Positions 1 to 10,661 of a stretch of 64,000 nt of DNA are shown here, piece by piece. The first letter of the stretch is position 1, and every line of letters begins with the position of its first letter. Location: NCBI RefSeq assembly GCF_024213195.1, contig NZ_JANAVF010000008.1:186001-250000 (forward strand). The letters are read 5' to 3'. The notes below the pieces were generated by a model that saw only the letters and a program-made list of their open reading frames with translations, had not been told where the DNA came from and did no database searches. The position numbers and the translations under genes were made by a program. The DNA comes from Streptomyces sp. TBY4. Lineage in GTDB: Bacteria > Actinomycetota > Actinomycetes > Streptomycetales > Streptomycetaceae.

Positions 1-90
1 TCACCGTGTGTGTGCTCGGGAACCGCCTCCACCACGCTCCGCTACCGATATCTCCACCCCAAAAGGTGAGAATGGGAACCGGAGTTGACC

Positions 91-187
91 CCTCAGCACC
101 CGCAGACCTCAGCACCCGCAGACCTCAGCACCCGCAGGCCTCAGCGCCCGCAGACCTCGGCGCCCGCAAGGCCTCAGTGCCCGCAGG
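91..187. repeat. 16-bp tandem repeat, about six copies
   Basis: Six head-to-tail copies of a unit close to CCTCAGCACCCGCAGA start at 91, 107, 123, 139, 155 and 172. The fifth copy is 17 bp and the later copies diverge slightly. The array runs into the 3' end of the minus-strand amidohydrolase gene, whose stop codon (174-176) lies in the last copy. The 16-bp period is not a multiple of three, so this is non-coding repeat expansion next to the gene end. Confidence 0.85.
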
Positions 188-2123
188 CGTGGTGCCGCCC
201 CTTCCCGCCGCCGTGGACCGACGCGTACGAGGCCGGGCGCGCGCCCGCTGCTTCGGCGCGGGCCAGCCGGGCCGAAGCCGCCCGGCCCGAGGCGGAGTCC
301 GCCTCGTGCACCACCCGGCCGCCGACCAGGGTCATCCGTACGCCCGTTCCGCTGATGTCGGCCACCGGGCAGCGCGTCACGTCCCGGTCCAGGAGCACCA
401 GGTCCGCCGCCTTGCCCACCTCCACGGTGCCGGTCAGCCCCTCCTGGCGGAGCTGCCAGGCGGTGCCCGAGGTGTGCATGCGCAGGGTGGTCTCCCGGCT
501 CAGCGCCTCCCGCTCCCGGTACAGCGCGCCGGCCCCGTGCGCCCCCTGCCGGTCGATCGCCGTCCGGAGCTGGTTCCACACCTGGAGGGCGTCCACCGGC
601 CAGTCCGAACCGCCCGCCAGCCGTGCGCCCGCCTTCTCCAGGCTGCGCGCCGGGTACAGCCACCGGTGCCGCTCGGGCCCGATGTAGGGGAGCAGCGCCT
701 CCACCGTCCAGGTGTCCCGTACGGCCCACTGGAGCTGCATGCACGCCGTGACCCCCAGCTGCGCGAAGCGCCGCAGGTCCGCGGGGTCCACGAGCTGCAG
801 GTGCGCCACCGCGTTGCGGGCGTCCCGCTGCCCGGTGGCCCGCCGGGCGTACGCGTACCCGTCCAGGGCGGTGCGTACCGCCCGGTCCCCGAGCCCGTGG
901 GCGTGCATCTGCCAGCCCGCCCCGTTGAAGGCGGCGCTGAGCCGGCCGTACTCCGCCGCCGAGGTGTAGAGCTCGCCCCGGTTGGCGGTCGGCCTGCCGT
1001 TCCCGTCGAGGTACGGCTCCAGCAGGGCGGCGGTCTGCGCCGGGTACTCGATGACCCCGTCCAGGAAGACCTTGATCATCCCGAACCGGAGCCCCCGCAC
1101 CTCCCCGAACTCCCGCCGCAGGCCGCGCGCGTACGCCAGCGAGGCCGCCGGGTCCTTGGCCTGCTCGGCGTCCAGCCGGATCGCCGGGACGATCCGCTGC
1201 GGCAGCCGGCCCGCCGCGGAGAGCGCCCGGTACAGCTCCAGTTCGTGCCGCCCCACCAGGGCGTCCATCATCGTGGTGACCCCGGAGGCGGCCGCCAGGT
1301 CCAGCACCGCGGCGCACGCGGCGACCAGTTCGGCAAGGGTGTGCTCCGGTATGTGCCGTTTGACCAGTCCCTGGGCGTCGTCCTTGAGGACGCCCGTCGG
1401 CTGTCCGTCCGCACCCTTGACCACCTTGCCGCCGACCGGGTCGGGCGTGGCCGCCGTGATCCCGGCGATGTCCAGCGCCCGCCGGTTGGCCCACAGGTTG
1501 TGCCCGTCGCCGCCGACCAGGACGACCGGCCGCCGGGTCGGGAGGGCGTCCAGCACCGAGTGGTGCGGAGCGGTGCCCGTGGGGAGCAGTCCGACCGGGT
1601 TCCAGTCCTCCACCACCAGCCAGCCGTCGGGCTCGGCGCCGGCGCCGCCGGTGTCGGCGAGGAAGCCGGTCAGGATCTCCAGGAGCTCGGCCGGGGTGGT
1701 CTCCGCACCGTCCAGCGAGGGGGACAGCGAGCGCTCGCCGGCCCCGAGCGGGTGCACGTGCCCGTCGTGGATCCCGCTCATCACGGTGTTGCCGCCGGCG
1801 TCGACCACCTCGGTGTCCCGGCCCACGTACCGGCGCAGCGCGGCGTCGGTCCCGGTGGCCAGGATCTTTCCGTCCCGGCCGACCGCGACGGCCCGTACGG
1901 GCCCCCGCCGGTCGGTGCCGGTGAACACCGAGGCGTTGCGGACCACGAGCGCGGCGGAGTTCCGCCCGCCGGCGGTCGGGGCGGAGGCGGCGGGGGCGGC
2001 CGCGGCGGGTCCCGCGCCCAGCAGACCCGCGGCGCCCGCCGCTCCGGCGGCCGCGAGGAGCCCCCGGCGCGACAGCGGGGACCGGGAGGACAGGGGCGAC
2101 CGGGGGGAAGGAGAAGACTGCAT
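174..2123 (-). CDS. secreted amidohydrolase (YtcJ-like, Amidohydro_3)
   Basis: A 649-residue metal-dependent hydrolase of the amidohydrolase superfamily, similar to YtcJ/N-substituted formamide deformylase proteins; the substrate cannot be read from the sequence. The N-terminus carries a Tat-type signal (SRRGLLAAAG around residues 18-27, then Ala-rich to about 48), so it is exported. The metal-binding HxH lies in HDGHVH at about 119-124, at the start of the TIM barrel, preceded by a small beta domain typical of the family. I chose the ATG at 2123 because the Tat signal begins there; an upstream in-frame extension has no signal character. It is divergent from a LacI-type regulator across 136 bp that contain a 12-bp palindrome, which suggests local control by that regulator. 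Confidence 0.88.
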   Translation of the reverse strand: MQSSPSPRSPLSSRSPLSRRGLLAAAGAAGAAGLLGAGPAAAAPAASAPTAGGRNSAALVVRNASVFTGTDRRGPVRAVAVGRDGKILATGTDAALRRYVGRDTEVVDAGGNTVMSGIHDGHVHPLGAGERSLSPSLDGAETTPAELLEILTGFLADTGGAGAEPDGWLVVEDWNPVGLLPTGTAPHHSVLDALPTRRPVVLVGGDGHNLWANRRALDIAGITAATPDPVGGKVVKGADGQPTGVLKDDAQGLVKRHIPEHTLAELVAACAAVLDLAAASGVTTMMDALVGRHELELYRALSAAGRLPQRIVPAIRLDAEQAKDPAASLAYARGLRREFGEVRGLRFGMIKVFLDGVIEYPAQTAALLEPYLDGNGRPTANRGELYTSAAEYGRLSAAFNGAGWQMHAHGLGDRAVRTALDGYAYARRATGQRDARNAVAHLQLVDPADLRRFAQLGVTACMQLQWAVRDTWTVEALLPYIGPERHRWLYPARSLEKAGARLAGGSDWPVDALQVWNQLRTAIDRQGAHGAGALYREREALSRETTLRMHTSGTAWQLRQEGLTGTVEVGKAADLVLLDRDVTRCPVADISGTGVRMTLVGGRVVHEADSASGRAASARLARAEAAGARPASYASVHGGGKGRHHACGH

Positions 2124-2170
2124 GCACACTCCAAACGTCGAGGCGGGGCCGTGGCGAGGACGCTGTTTGA

Positions 2171-2182
2171 TTAAGGGCTTAA
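2171..2182. promoter_or_regulatory. palindrome between divergent genes, candidate LacI-type operator
   Basis: TTAAGGGCTTAA has 5-bp arms TTAAG/CTTAA around a GG centre, in an AT-rich island between the amidohydrolase and the LacI-family gene. Assignment as the operator of the adjacent regulator is inference from position. Confidence 0.4.
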
Positions 2183-2259
2183 CCACAAGGCACCCCCAGC
2201 GACGGAATCCGTACGATGGCGCCGTGCCCGCCCCCCTCCACGCATCCGGACATGTCCCG

Positions 2260-3348
2260 ATGCCCCCGCCCGCTCCGGTCCCCGGTCCGACCCTCGCCGA
2301 CATCGCCCGCGCCGCCGAGGTCTCCACCGCGACCGTCTCCCACGCGCTCAACGGCACCGGCCGGCTCGGCGAGTCCACCCGGCGCCGGGTGCGCGAGGTC
2401 GCCGGCGCCCTCGGCTACGGAGCCCGGCGCGGCCCGCACAACCGCAGCCTGGGCATCGCGGTGACCACGTACGCCGGCTACGCCTGGGACTTCGCGCGGA
2501 TCGCCTACTACGCGCGGCTGCTCCTCGCCGCAACCTCGGCCGCGCACGCCCACGGCTACGCCCTGACCACGCTGCCCGCCGACCGCGGGGCCGAGCCGCT
2601 GTGGCACACCCTGGCGGTGGACGGGATGCTGCTGCTGGACAGTCCGGCCGACGACCCGGTGCTGCGCGCACTGCGGGCGCGGGGGCTTCCGGTGGTCTTC
2701 GACGGGCCCCCGGTCGATCCGCGGCCGGACGACATATGGGTGGACAACGACCACACCGCCACCACCCGCGAGGTGCTCGACCACCTCGCGGAGTCCGGCG
2801 CCCGGCGGATCGCCCTGCACGCGGGCTACGGCCGGGAGTTCTACACCGGGGCCGTCACCTCGGCCTACGAACACTGGTGCGCCGAGCGGGGCCGGGATCC
2901 GCTCGTCATCCCCTTCGACCCCAATGACGGCGCCGGGCACGCCTTCGACCCCGCCTTCGCGGGGCCGGACCGGCCGGACGCCGTCTACTGCGTGTACGAC
3001 CCGGGGGGCCGGCAGGTGCTGGCCGCCGCCGCGCGGCACGGCATCGGCATTCCGGGCCGGGGACCAGGGGTACCTGGGGGACCGGAGGGACCCGGGGAAC
3101 CGGGCGGGTCCGGGGGACCGGAAGGCTCCGAGGGCCTGCTCCTGGTCTGTGCCAGCGAGGATCCGGCGTACGCCGAGAACGAACCCTCCGTGACCACCGT
3201 CACCTTCGATCCGGAGCGGATCGCGGAATCTGCGGTTTCGTCCCTGGTCAAGCTCATCGAATCCGGACATGCGGAATCGCCCGGCCGACGAGTCGTTCCG
3301 GCGGCGCTGAGGGTGCGTGCCTCGTCCCGGCGCCCCGGCATGTACTAG
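2260..3348 (+). CDS. LacI-family transcriptional regulator
   Basis: A 362-residue regulator. The N-terminal LacI helix-turn-helix is clear (TLADIARAAEVSTATVSHAL at about 11-30), followed by the hinge and a periplasmic-binding-protein-like effector domain. The effector domain is interrupted at about residues 266-292 by a Gly/Pro/Glu-rich tract of PGG/PEG units, absent from ordinary LacI proteins and probably a flexible loop grown by slippage. The ATG at 2260 places the helix-turn-helix normally; a GTG at 2224 would add 12 residues. Neither has a clear Shine-Dalgarno sequence. It is divergent from the amidohydrolase and probably controls it, perhaps in response to its substrate. Confidence 0.85.
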   Translation: MPPPAPVPGPTLADIARAAEVSTATVSHALNGTGRLGESTRRRVREVAGALGYGARRGPHNRSLGIAVTTYAGYAWDFARIAYYARLLLAATSAAHAHGYALTTLPADRGAEPLWHTLAVDGMLLLDSPADDPVLRALRARGLPVVFDGPPVDPRPDDIWVDNDHTATTREVLDHLAESGARRIALHAGYGREFYTGAVTSAYEHWCAERGRDPLVIPFDPNDGAGHAFDPAFAGPDRPDAVYCVYDPGGRQVLAAAARHGIGIPGRGPGVPGGPEGPGEPGGSGGPEGSEGLLLVCASEDPAYAENEPSVTTVTFDPERIAESAVSSLVKLIESGHAESPGRRVVPAALRVRASSRRPGMY

Positions 3349-3351
3349 AGT

Positions 3352-3369
3352 TATCTCGACATCGAGATA
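3352..3369. promoter_or_regulatory. 18-bp palindrome upstream of acnA, TamR-like site
   Basis: TATCTCGACATCGAGATA has perfect 8-bp arms around CA. It starts 3 bp after the stop codon of the LacI-type gene and about 135 bp before acnA. In S. coelicolor the MarR-family regulator TamR is known to bind palindromes at aconitase and other citrate-cycle promoters. That this is a TamR site is inference from position and MarR-like symmetry. Confidence 0.5.
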
Positions 3370-3412
3370 TCTGCCCCGGACGTGCCGCAGCCGCCCCGCT
3401 GGTAAGGGTTAC

Positions 3413-3431
3413 CTAACTTAGCCTCACCTTA
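3413..3431. promoter_or_regulatory. iron-box-like sequence (DmdR/IdeR type) upstream of acnA
   Basis: Read on the minus strand, TAAGGTGAGGCTAAGTTAG matches 14 of 19 positions of the DtxR/IdeR consensus TTAGGTTAGGCTAACCTAA, with the central AGGCTAA intact. It lies 72 bp before the acnA start. Aconitase is a 4Fe-4S enzyme, so iron control is plausible but unproven. Confidence 0.4.
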
Positions 3432-3502
3432 GCGGAAAGGCCAGAGTGCCTCGCGGCAGGATTGCGGCAATACGCGCGAATTCATGCATGAAGGAGACTG
3501 TC

Positions 3503-6217
<2,715 letters not shown>

Positions 6218-6233
6218 TCCCATACCGGCACCA

Positions 6234-6268
6234 AAGGGCCGTACCTCCGTTAAGGGGGTACGGCCCTT
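6234..6268 (+). terminator. acnA terminator
   Basis: A perfect 12-bp stem (AAGGGCCGTACC with GGTACGGCCCTT) around an 11-base loop, 17 bp after the acnA stop codon. Confidence 0.9.
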
Positions 6269-6356
6269 CCGTTTCTGCGGGCGGCTCCGACGGTCCGGCT
6301 CAGGTGACGGTGAGGTCTCAACTCGGAAAAGCCGGGGCCCATACCGGTACATGATC

Positions 6357-6389
6357 TTGCTCACAGGAGCGGAAGTGGACTATACCTGT
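6357..6389 (+). promoter_or_regulatory. ngcE promoter overlapped by a DasR-like (dre) site
   Basis: Candidate -35 TTGCTC (6357-6362) and -10 TATACC (6381-6386) are 18 bp apart. AGTGGACTATACCTGT (6374-6389) matches 13 of 16 positions of the DasR consensus A(C/G)TGGTCTAGACCA(C/G)T and covers the -10 box. DasR, the GlcNAc regulator, would then block polymerase. About 135 bp of leader follow before ngcE. I see nothing else in the 6269-6522 gap. Confidence 0.65.
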
Positions 6390-6522
6390 GCCCGTCCGGG
6401 TCACCGCGAAACGAGCGGCCCCGGACGGGGGGACGGCGGGGACCTGCGGTGATGTCCGCTGGGCGGCAGCAGTCGCACTTTCCTTCCTCCTTCACACTCC
6501 TGACGAAGGCGAGGACTTGAGC

Positions 6523-7974
6523 ATGGGATCCACCTCCGCCCACGGCGAGCGCAGCAACGGTGAGGGCTTCGGCCGCCGGGACCTGATCAAGCGCTCCGCG
6601 GCACTCGGACTGATCGCCGTACCGACGATGAGCTTCCTGTCCGCCTGCGCTTCCGGCTCCGACGAGACGACCAAGGGCAACGAGTCCAAGGTGGCCGTCA
6701 CCAAGGAGAACCCCTTCGGCGTCGCCAAGGGCGGCAAGCTCGACGTGGTCGTCTTCAAGGGCGGCTACGGCGACGACTACGCCAAGGCGTGGGAGGCGGC
6801 GTTCGACAAGAAGTGGGGCACCACTTCCTCGCACCTCGCCACCCAGGAGATCACCTCCAAGCTGCAGCCGCGCTTCAACGGCGGCAACCCGCCGGACGTC
6901 GTCGACGACTCCGGCGCCCAGCAGATCAAGCTGGACGTGCTCGCCAAGGGCAACCAGCTCGCCGACCTCACCGTGGTCCTCGACGCCCCGTCGCTCGACG
7001 ACCCGTCCAAGAAGGTCCGGGACACGCTGATGCCCGGGACCGTCGAAAGCGGCATGATCGGCGGCAAGTTCGTCGCGCTGCAGTACGTCTACACCGTCTG
7101 GGGCCTGTGGTACTCGGGCAAGCTCTTCAAGGAGAAGGGCTGGACCCCGCCCAAGACCTGGGCCGAGTTCATGGACATCTGCCAGAAGGCCAAGGCGGCC
7201 GGCATCGGCGGTCTGGCCCACCAGGGCAAGCACCCGTACTACATCAACGTCGCCATCATGGACCTGATCGCCAAGAAGGGCGGCCTGGATGCCATGAAGG
7301 CGATCGACAACCTGCAGCCGAACGCCTTCGCGGACAACCCAGTCGCGCTGGAGGCCGTCGAGGCGGTCTACGAGCTGGTCGAGAAGGACCTGCTGCTGCC
7401 GGGCACCAACGGCCTGACGCACACCGAGTCCCAGACCCAGTGGAACCAGTACAAGGCCGCCTTCATCCCCTCCGGTTCCTGGCTGGAGAACGAGCAGCTC
7501 AAGCAGACCCCGGAAGACTTCGACATGCAGTTCCTGCCGATGCCGCTGCTGCCGGACAGCAAGCTGCCCCTCGAGGCCATCCGCGCAGGCGCCGGCGAGC
7601 CCTTCATCGTCCCGGAGAAGGCCGCCAACAAGGCCGGTGGCCTGGAGTTCCTCCGCTCGATGCTGTCGCGCGAATGGTCGACCCTCTTCGCCCAGCAGGC
7701 CAACTCCCTCACCGTCCTCAAGGACGGCGTGGACCCGGCGGTCAAGCTCCGCTCGGGCACGCAGTCGGCCGTGGCGGCGCTCAAGGCGGCCGGGGAAGGC
7801 ACCTTCAACTACCGCTACCCGGACTGGTACAGCGAGATGGACACCGAGATCCAGAACGCGTCCAATGAGCTGATGGCCAAGCGCATCCAGCCCAAGGAAT
7901 GGATCAAGCGGGCCCAGGCTGCGGTAAACAAGGCGACTCAGGACCCGAACGCCAAGAACAACAAGCGCAGCTGA
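6523..7974 (+). CDS. ngcE: N-acetylglucosamine/chitobiose ABC transporter, binding lipoprotein
   Basis: A 483-residue extracellular solute-binding protein of the carbohydrate ABC class. It has a twin-arginine signal (GRRDLIK, Arg18-Arg19) and a lipobox ending at Cys42 (FLSAC), so it should be exported folded and tethered to the membrane. Two permease genes follow directly, and no ATPase is encoded here; in streptomycetes such transporters share MsiK. The NgcEFG assignment rests on family resemblance, the DasR-like site upstream and adjacency to rok7B7. The ATG at 6523 follows a GAGG-type ribosome-binding site and puts the Tat motif at a normal distance. Confidence 0.85.
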   Translation: MGSTSAHGERSNGEGFGRRDLIKRSAALGLIAVPTMSFLSACASGSDETTKGNESKVAVTKENPFGVAKGGKLDVVVFKGGYGDDYAKAWEAAFDKKWGTTSSHLATQEITSKLQPRFNGGNPPDVVDDSGAQQIKLDVLAKGNQLADLTVVLDAPSLDDPSKKVRDTLMPGTVESGMIGGKFVALQYVYTVWGLWYSGKLFKEKGWTPPKTWAEFMDICQKAKAAGIGGLAHQGKHPYYINVAIMDLIAKKGGLDAMKAIDNLQPNAFADNPVALEAVEAVYELVEKDLLLPGTNGLTHTESQTQWNQYKAAFIPSGSWLENEQLKQTPEDFDMQFLPMPLLPDSKLPLEAIRAGAGEPFIVPEKAANKAGGLEFLRSMLSREWSTLFAQQANSLTVLKDGVDPAVKLRSGTQSAVAALKAAGEGTFNYRYPDWYSEMDTEIQNASNELMAKRIQPKEWIKRAQAAVNKATQDPNAKNNKRS

Positions 7975-8017
7975 CACCGCGTCCACCGGGCACCCGGAAA
8001 CACCAGGGACGGACACC

Positions 8018-8962
8018 ATGAGCCACGTAGCGAACAGCAAGGGGCGGGGCGGCTTCATCGCCGGCTTCCTCATCCTGCCCCTTGCGCTGTACCTGACCTT
8101 TGTCATCTGGCCGTACATTCAGACGTTCGGCTATTCCTTCACCAACTGGACGGGTCAGTCTCCGACTTTCGACTTCGTCGGGCTGGACAACTACTCGGCC
8201 TTGCTGAAGGACGAGGTCTTCGGCGGCGCACTGCTGAACAACCTGCTGCTCCTGGTGTTCGTCCCGACGATCACCATCCTCATCGCCCTGTTCTTCGCCT
8301 TCATGCTGAACGCCGGCGGGCGCAGCGGAGCCGGCGGGGTCCAGGGGGTGGCGGGCTCCGCCCTCTACAAGGTGATCTACTTCTTCCCGCAGGTCCTCTC
8401 CCTCGCCATCCTCGCGGTGCTCTTCGGAGCCGTGTACCGCAGTGACGAGGGGGGTCTGCTGAACGGTTTCCTCACGAAACTGGGCCTGGTGGACCCGTCC
8501 CACCCCATCGAATGGCTCAACGAGCCCAACTTCGTCCTCTGGTGCCTGCTGCTGGTGGTCGTCTGGCACGGGGTCGGCTTCTACCTGGTCCTCTTCTCGG
8601 CCGCGATGCAGTCGGTTCCCAAGGACATCTACGAAGCCGCGCTGCTCGACGGCGCGGGGCGCGCCCAGACCTTCTTCAAGGTCACGCTGCCCCTGCTGTG
8701 GGATTCTGTGCAGACCTCCGCGGTCTATCTGGGCATCGCCGCGATGGACATGTTCGTCCTCGTGTCGACCATGACCTCGGGCCAGTTCGGCGGCGGACCG
8801 GACCACCACAGCGAGGTCATGGCGACGGTGCTGATGCGTAACTTCCTCTACTTCGGCAATGCGGGCTACGCCTGCGCCATGGGGGTCGTGATGCTCGTCC
8901 TCACCCTGATCCTCTCCGCCATCACGCTGCGGGCCACTCGCCGCGAGCACGTCGAGTTCTAG
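8018..8962 (+). CDS. ngcF: sugar ABC transporter permease, MalF type
   Basis: A 314-residue inner-membrane permease with about six membrane segments, the first at about 13-35 (GFLIAGFLILPLALYLTF region). The ABC-interaction loop EAALLDGAGRAQTFFKVTLP (cytoplasmic EAA motif) is intact. It starts 43 bp after ngcE and ends 12 bp before ngcG, so the three genes form one operon importing GlcNAc or its dimer with an ATPase encoded elsewhere. Confidence 0.87.
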   Translation: MSHVANSKGRGGFIAGFLILPLALYLTFVIWPYIQTFGYSFTNWTGQSPTFDFVGLDNYSALLKDEVFGGALLNNLLLLVFVPTITILIALFFAFMLNAGGRSGAGGVQGVAGSALYKVIYFFPQVLSLAILAVLFGAVYRSDEGGLLNGFLTKLGLVDPSHPIEWLNEPNFVLWCLLLVVVWHGVGFYLVLFSAAMQSVPKDIYEAALLDGAGRAQTFFKVTLPLLWDSVQTSAVYLGIAAMDMFVLVSTMTSGQFGGGPDHHSEVMATVLMRNFLYFGNAGYACAMGVVMLVLTLILSAITLRATRREHVEF

Positions 8963-8974
8963 CGGGAGACCACG

Positions 8975-9904
8975 ATGACCACTGTGATCAAAGCACCGGG
9001 CGAGGCGGCGGCCGAGAAGCGCTCCGCCGCCACCGGGCAGCCCCGCGGGAAGAACACGAGCGGTTCCGACGGCATGGTGCTCAACGTCTTCTCGCACGGC
9101 TTCCTCGCCGTGTGGGGGATACTGATCGTCCTGCCGCTGATCTGGCTGGTGCTCGGCTCCTTCAAGACCGACGTGCAGATCGGCAGTTCGGCCCTGAGCT
9201 GGCCGAGCAACTGGCACTTCGACGCCTTCGGGCGGGCCTGGGACAAGGGCATCGGGGACTACTTCGCCAACACGCTCATCGTGATGGTGTTCTCGGTCCC
9301 GCTGACGATGCTGCTCGGCTCGATGGCCGCGTACGTCCTGGCCCGCTACCCCTTCCGGGGGAACCGGCCGGTGTACTACTTCTTCGTCAGCGGGGCCATG
9401 TTCCCGGTCTTCCTGGCGCTCGTCCCGCTGTTCTTCATGGTGAAGCGGCTGGACATGCTCAACTCGTACCAGGGCCTGGTCCTCGTGTACGTGGCGTACT
9501 CGATGCCCTTCACCGTCTTCTTCATGCACTCGTTCTTCCGCACGCTGCCGACGGCCGTGCACGAGGCGGCGGTGATCGACGGGGCCTCCCACACCCGGGT
9601 CTTCTTCCAGGTGATGCTGCCGATGGCCAAGCCCGGCCTGATCAGCGTCGGGATATTCAATGTCCTGGGCCAGTGGAACCAGTACATCCTGCCCTCCGTG
9701 CTGATGCAGCCGCAGACCGGATCGGACCCCGAGCGCTACATGCTCACCCAGGGCCTGATCCAGCTCCAGTACCAGATGGGCTACGAGACGGACCTGCCGG
9801 TGCTGTTCGCCGGTGTGACCATCGCGATGATCCCGATGCTGGTGGTCTACCTGTCCTTCCAGCGGCAGATCCAGGCGGGACTGACGTCCGCCACCATCAA
9901 GTAG
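8975..9904 (+). CDS. ngcG: sugar ABC transporter permease, MalG type
   Basis: A 309-residue second permease. The first membrane segment is at about 36-58 and the EAA loop reads EAAVIDGASHTRVFFQVMLP. The 30-residue hydrophilic N-terminus is normal for MalG-like permeases. GGGAGA lies 6 bases before the ATG. Its 3' end overlaps the convergent mgtC-like gene by 8 bp with no terminator between them. Confidence 0.87.
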   Translation: MTTVIKAPGEAAAEKRSAATGQPRGKNTSGSDGMVLNVFSHGFLAVWGILIVLPLIWLVLGSFKTDVQIGSSALSWPSNWHFDAFGRAWDKGIGDYFANTLIVMVFSVPLTMLLGSMAAYVLARYPFRGNRPVYYFFVSGAMFPVFLALVPLFFMVKRLDMLNSYQGLVLVYVAYSMPFTVFFMHSFFRTLPTAVHEAAVIDGASHTRVFFQVMLPMAKPGLISVGIFNVLGQWNQYILPSVLMQPQTGSDPERYMLTQGLIQLQYQMGYETDLPVLFAGVTIAMIPMLVVYLSFQRQIQAGLTSATIK

Positions 9905-10628
9905 CGGTGGCGGAGGGGTCGGGCACGACCGACCAGCTGACCGCCGAGACGGAGGGGTCGAGAGAGAGGTTGCTGACGGCTTCCTCGAGCATCCGGCCCC
10001 CCTCGCCCTCGGCGGTCAGCAGCGCGGACACCGTGACCAGGCCGGCCTCCGGGCCGTCCTGGCTGCGGATCGAGCGCAGCTGGTAGCCCGGCCGGCCCAG
10101 CGCGTCGACCAGCCGGTGGCGGATGTGGGCCTCCTCCGCCTCCAGGCACACGGCCTCGAAGTGGAAGTCGGTGGCCACCTCGGCCCCGCCCCCCGGCTCG
10201 CGGTCCATCCGCCGGCCCAGCGGGCGCAGCAGGAGGTTCGCCCCCACCACGCCCGCCGTGCCGCAGGCCGCCAGGACGAACATCCCGGTGCCCGCGAGAC
10301 AGCCCACGGCCGCCGAACACCACAGGGTGGCGGCCGTGTTCAGGCCCCGGACGCTGAGCCCGTCGCGCATGATCACGCCGGCGCCCAGGAAGCCGATCCC
10401 CGAGACGATCTGGGCGGCGACCCGCGAGCCGTCGTACTGGACCTCCGAGACCTCGCTCATGAACCCGTACTGCGAGAGCAGTACGAACAGCGCGGCCCCG
10501 CCCGCCACCAGGGCATTGGTCCGCAGGCCCGCCATCCGGGCCCGCCACTGCCGTTCCAGGCCGATGACCGCCCCGAATCCGAGCGCCGCGACCAGGTGCC
10601 CGGCCATCTCCCATTCGGTGAGCATCAT
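9897..10628 (-). CDS. MgtC/SapB-family membrane protein
   Basis: A 243-residue protein. The N-terminal 140 residues are the MgtC/SapB membrane domain (GFGAVIGLERQWRARMAGLRTNALV; GIGFLGAGVIMRDG) and the remainder is an ACT-like cytoplasmic domain. MgtC proteins help cells cope with low magnesium and modulate membrane potential or ATP synthase in other bacteria. It lies 33 bp downstream of mgtA on the same strand with GGGAGAAGG before the ATG, so the two are co-transcribed, echoing the mgtCB pairing of Salmonella with the order reversed. Confidence 0.9.
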   Translation of the reverse strand: MMLTEWEMAGHLVAALGFGAVIGLERQWRARMAGLRTNALVAGGAALFVLLSQYGFMSEVSEVQYDGSRVAAQIVSGIGFLGAGVIMRDGLSVRGLNTAATLWCSAAVGCLAGTGMFVLAACGTAGVVGANLLLRPLGRRMDREPGGGAEVATDFHFEAVCLEAEEAHIRHRLVDALGRPGYQLRSIRSQDGPEAGLVTVSALLTAEGEGGRMLEEAVSNLSLDPSVSAVSWSVVPDPSATAT

Positions 10629-10661
10629 CGGCCTTCTCCCTTCTTCCTTCTTCGCCGGCTC

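Noticed and set aside
6..2174. Long plus-strand open frame opposite the amidohydrolase
   Set aside because: Low-complexity Arg/Gly/Pro product, no domain; an antisense shadow of a GC-rich gene with a clear Tat signal.
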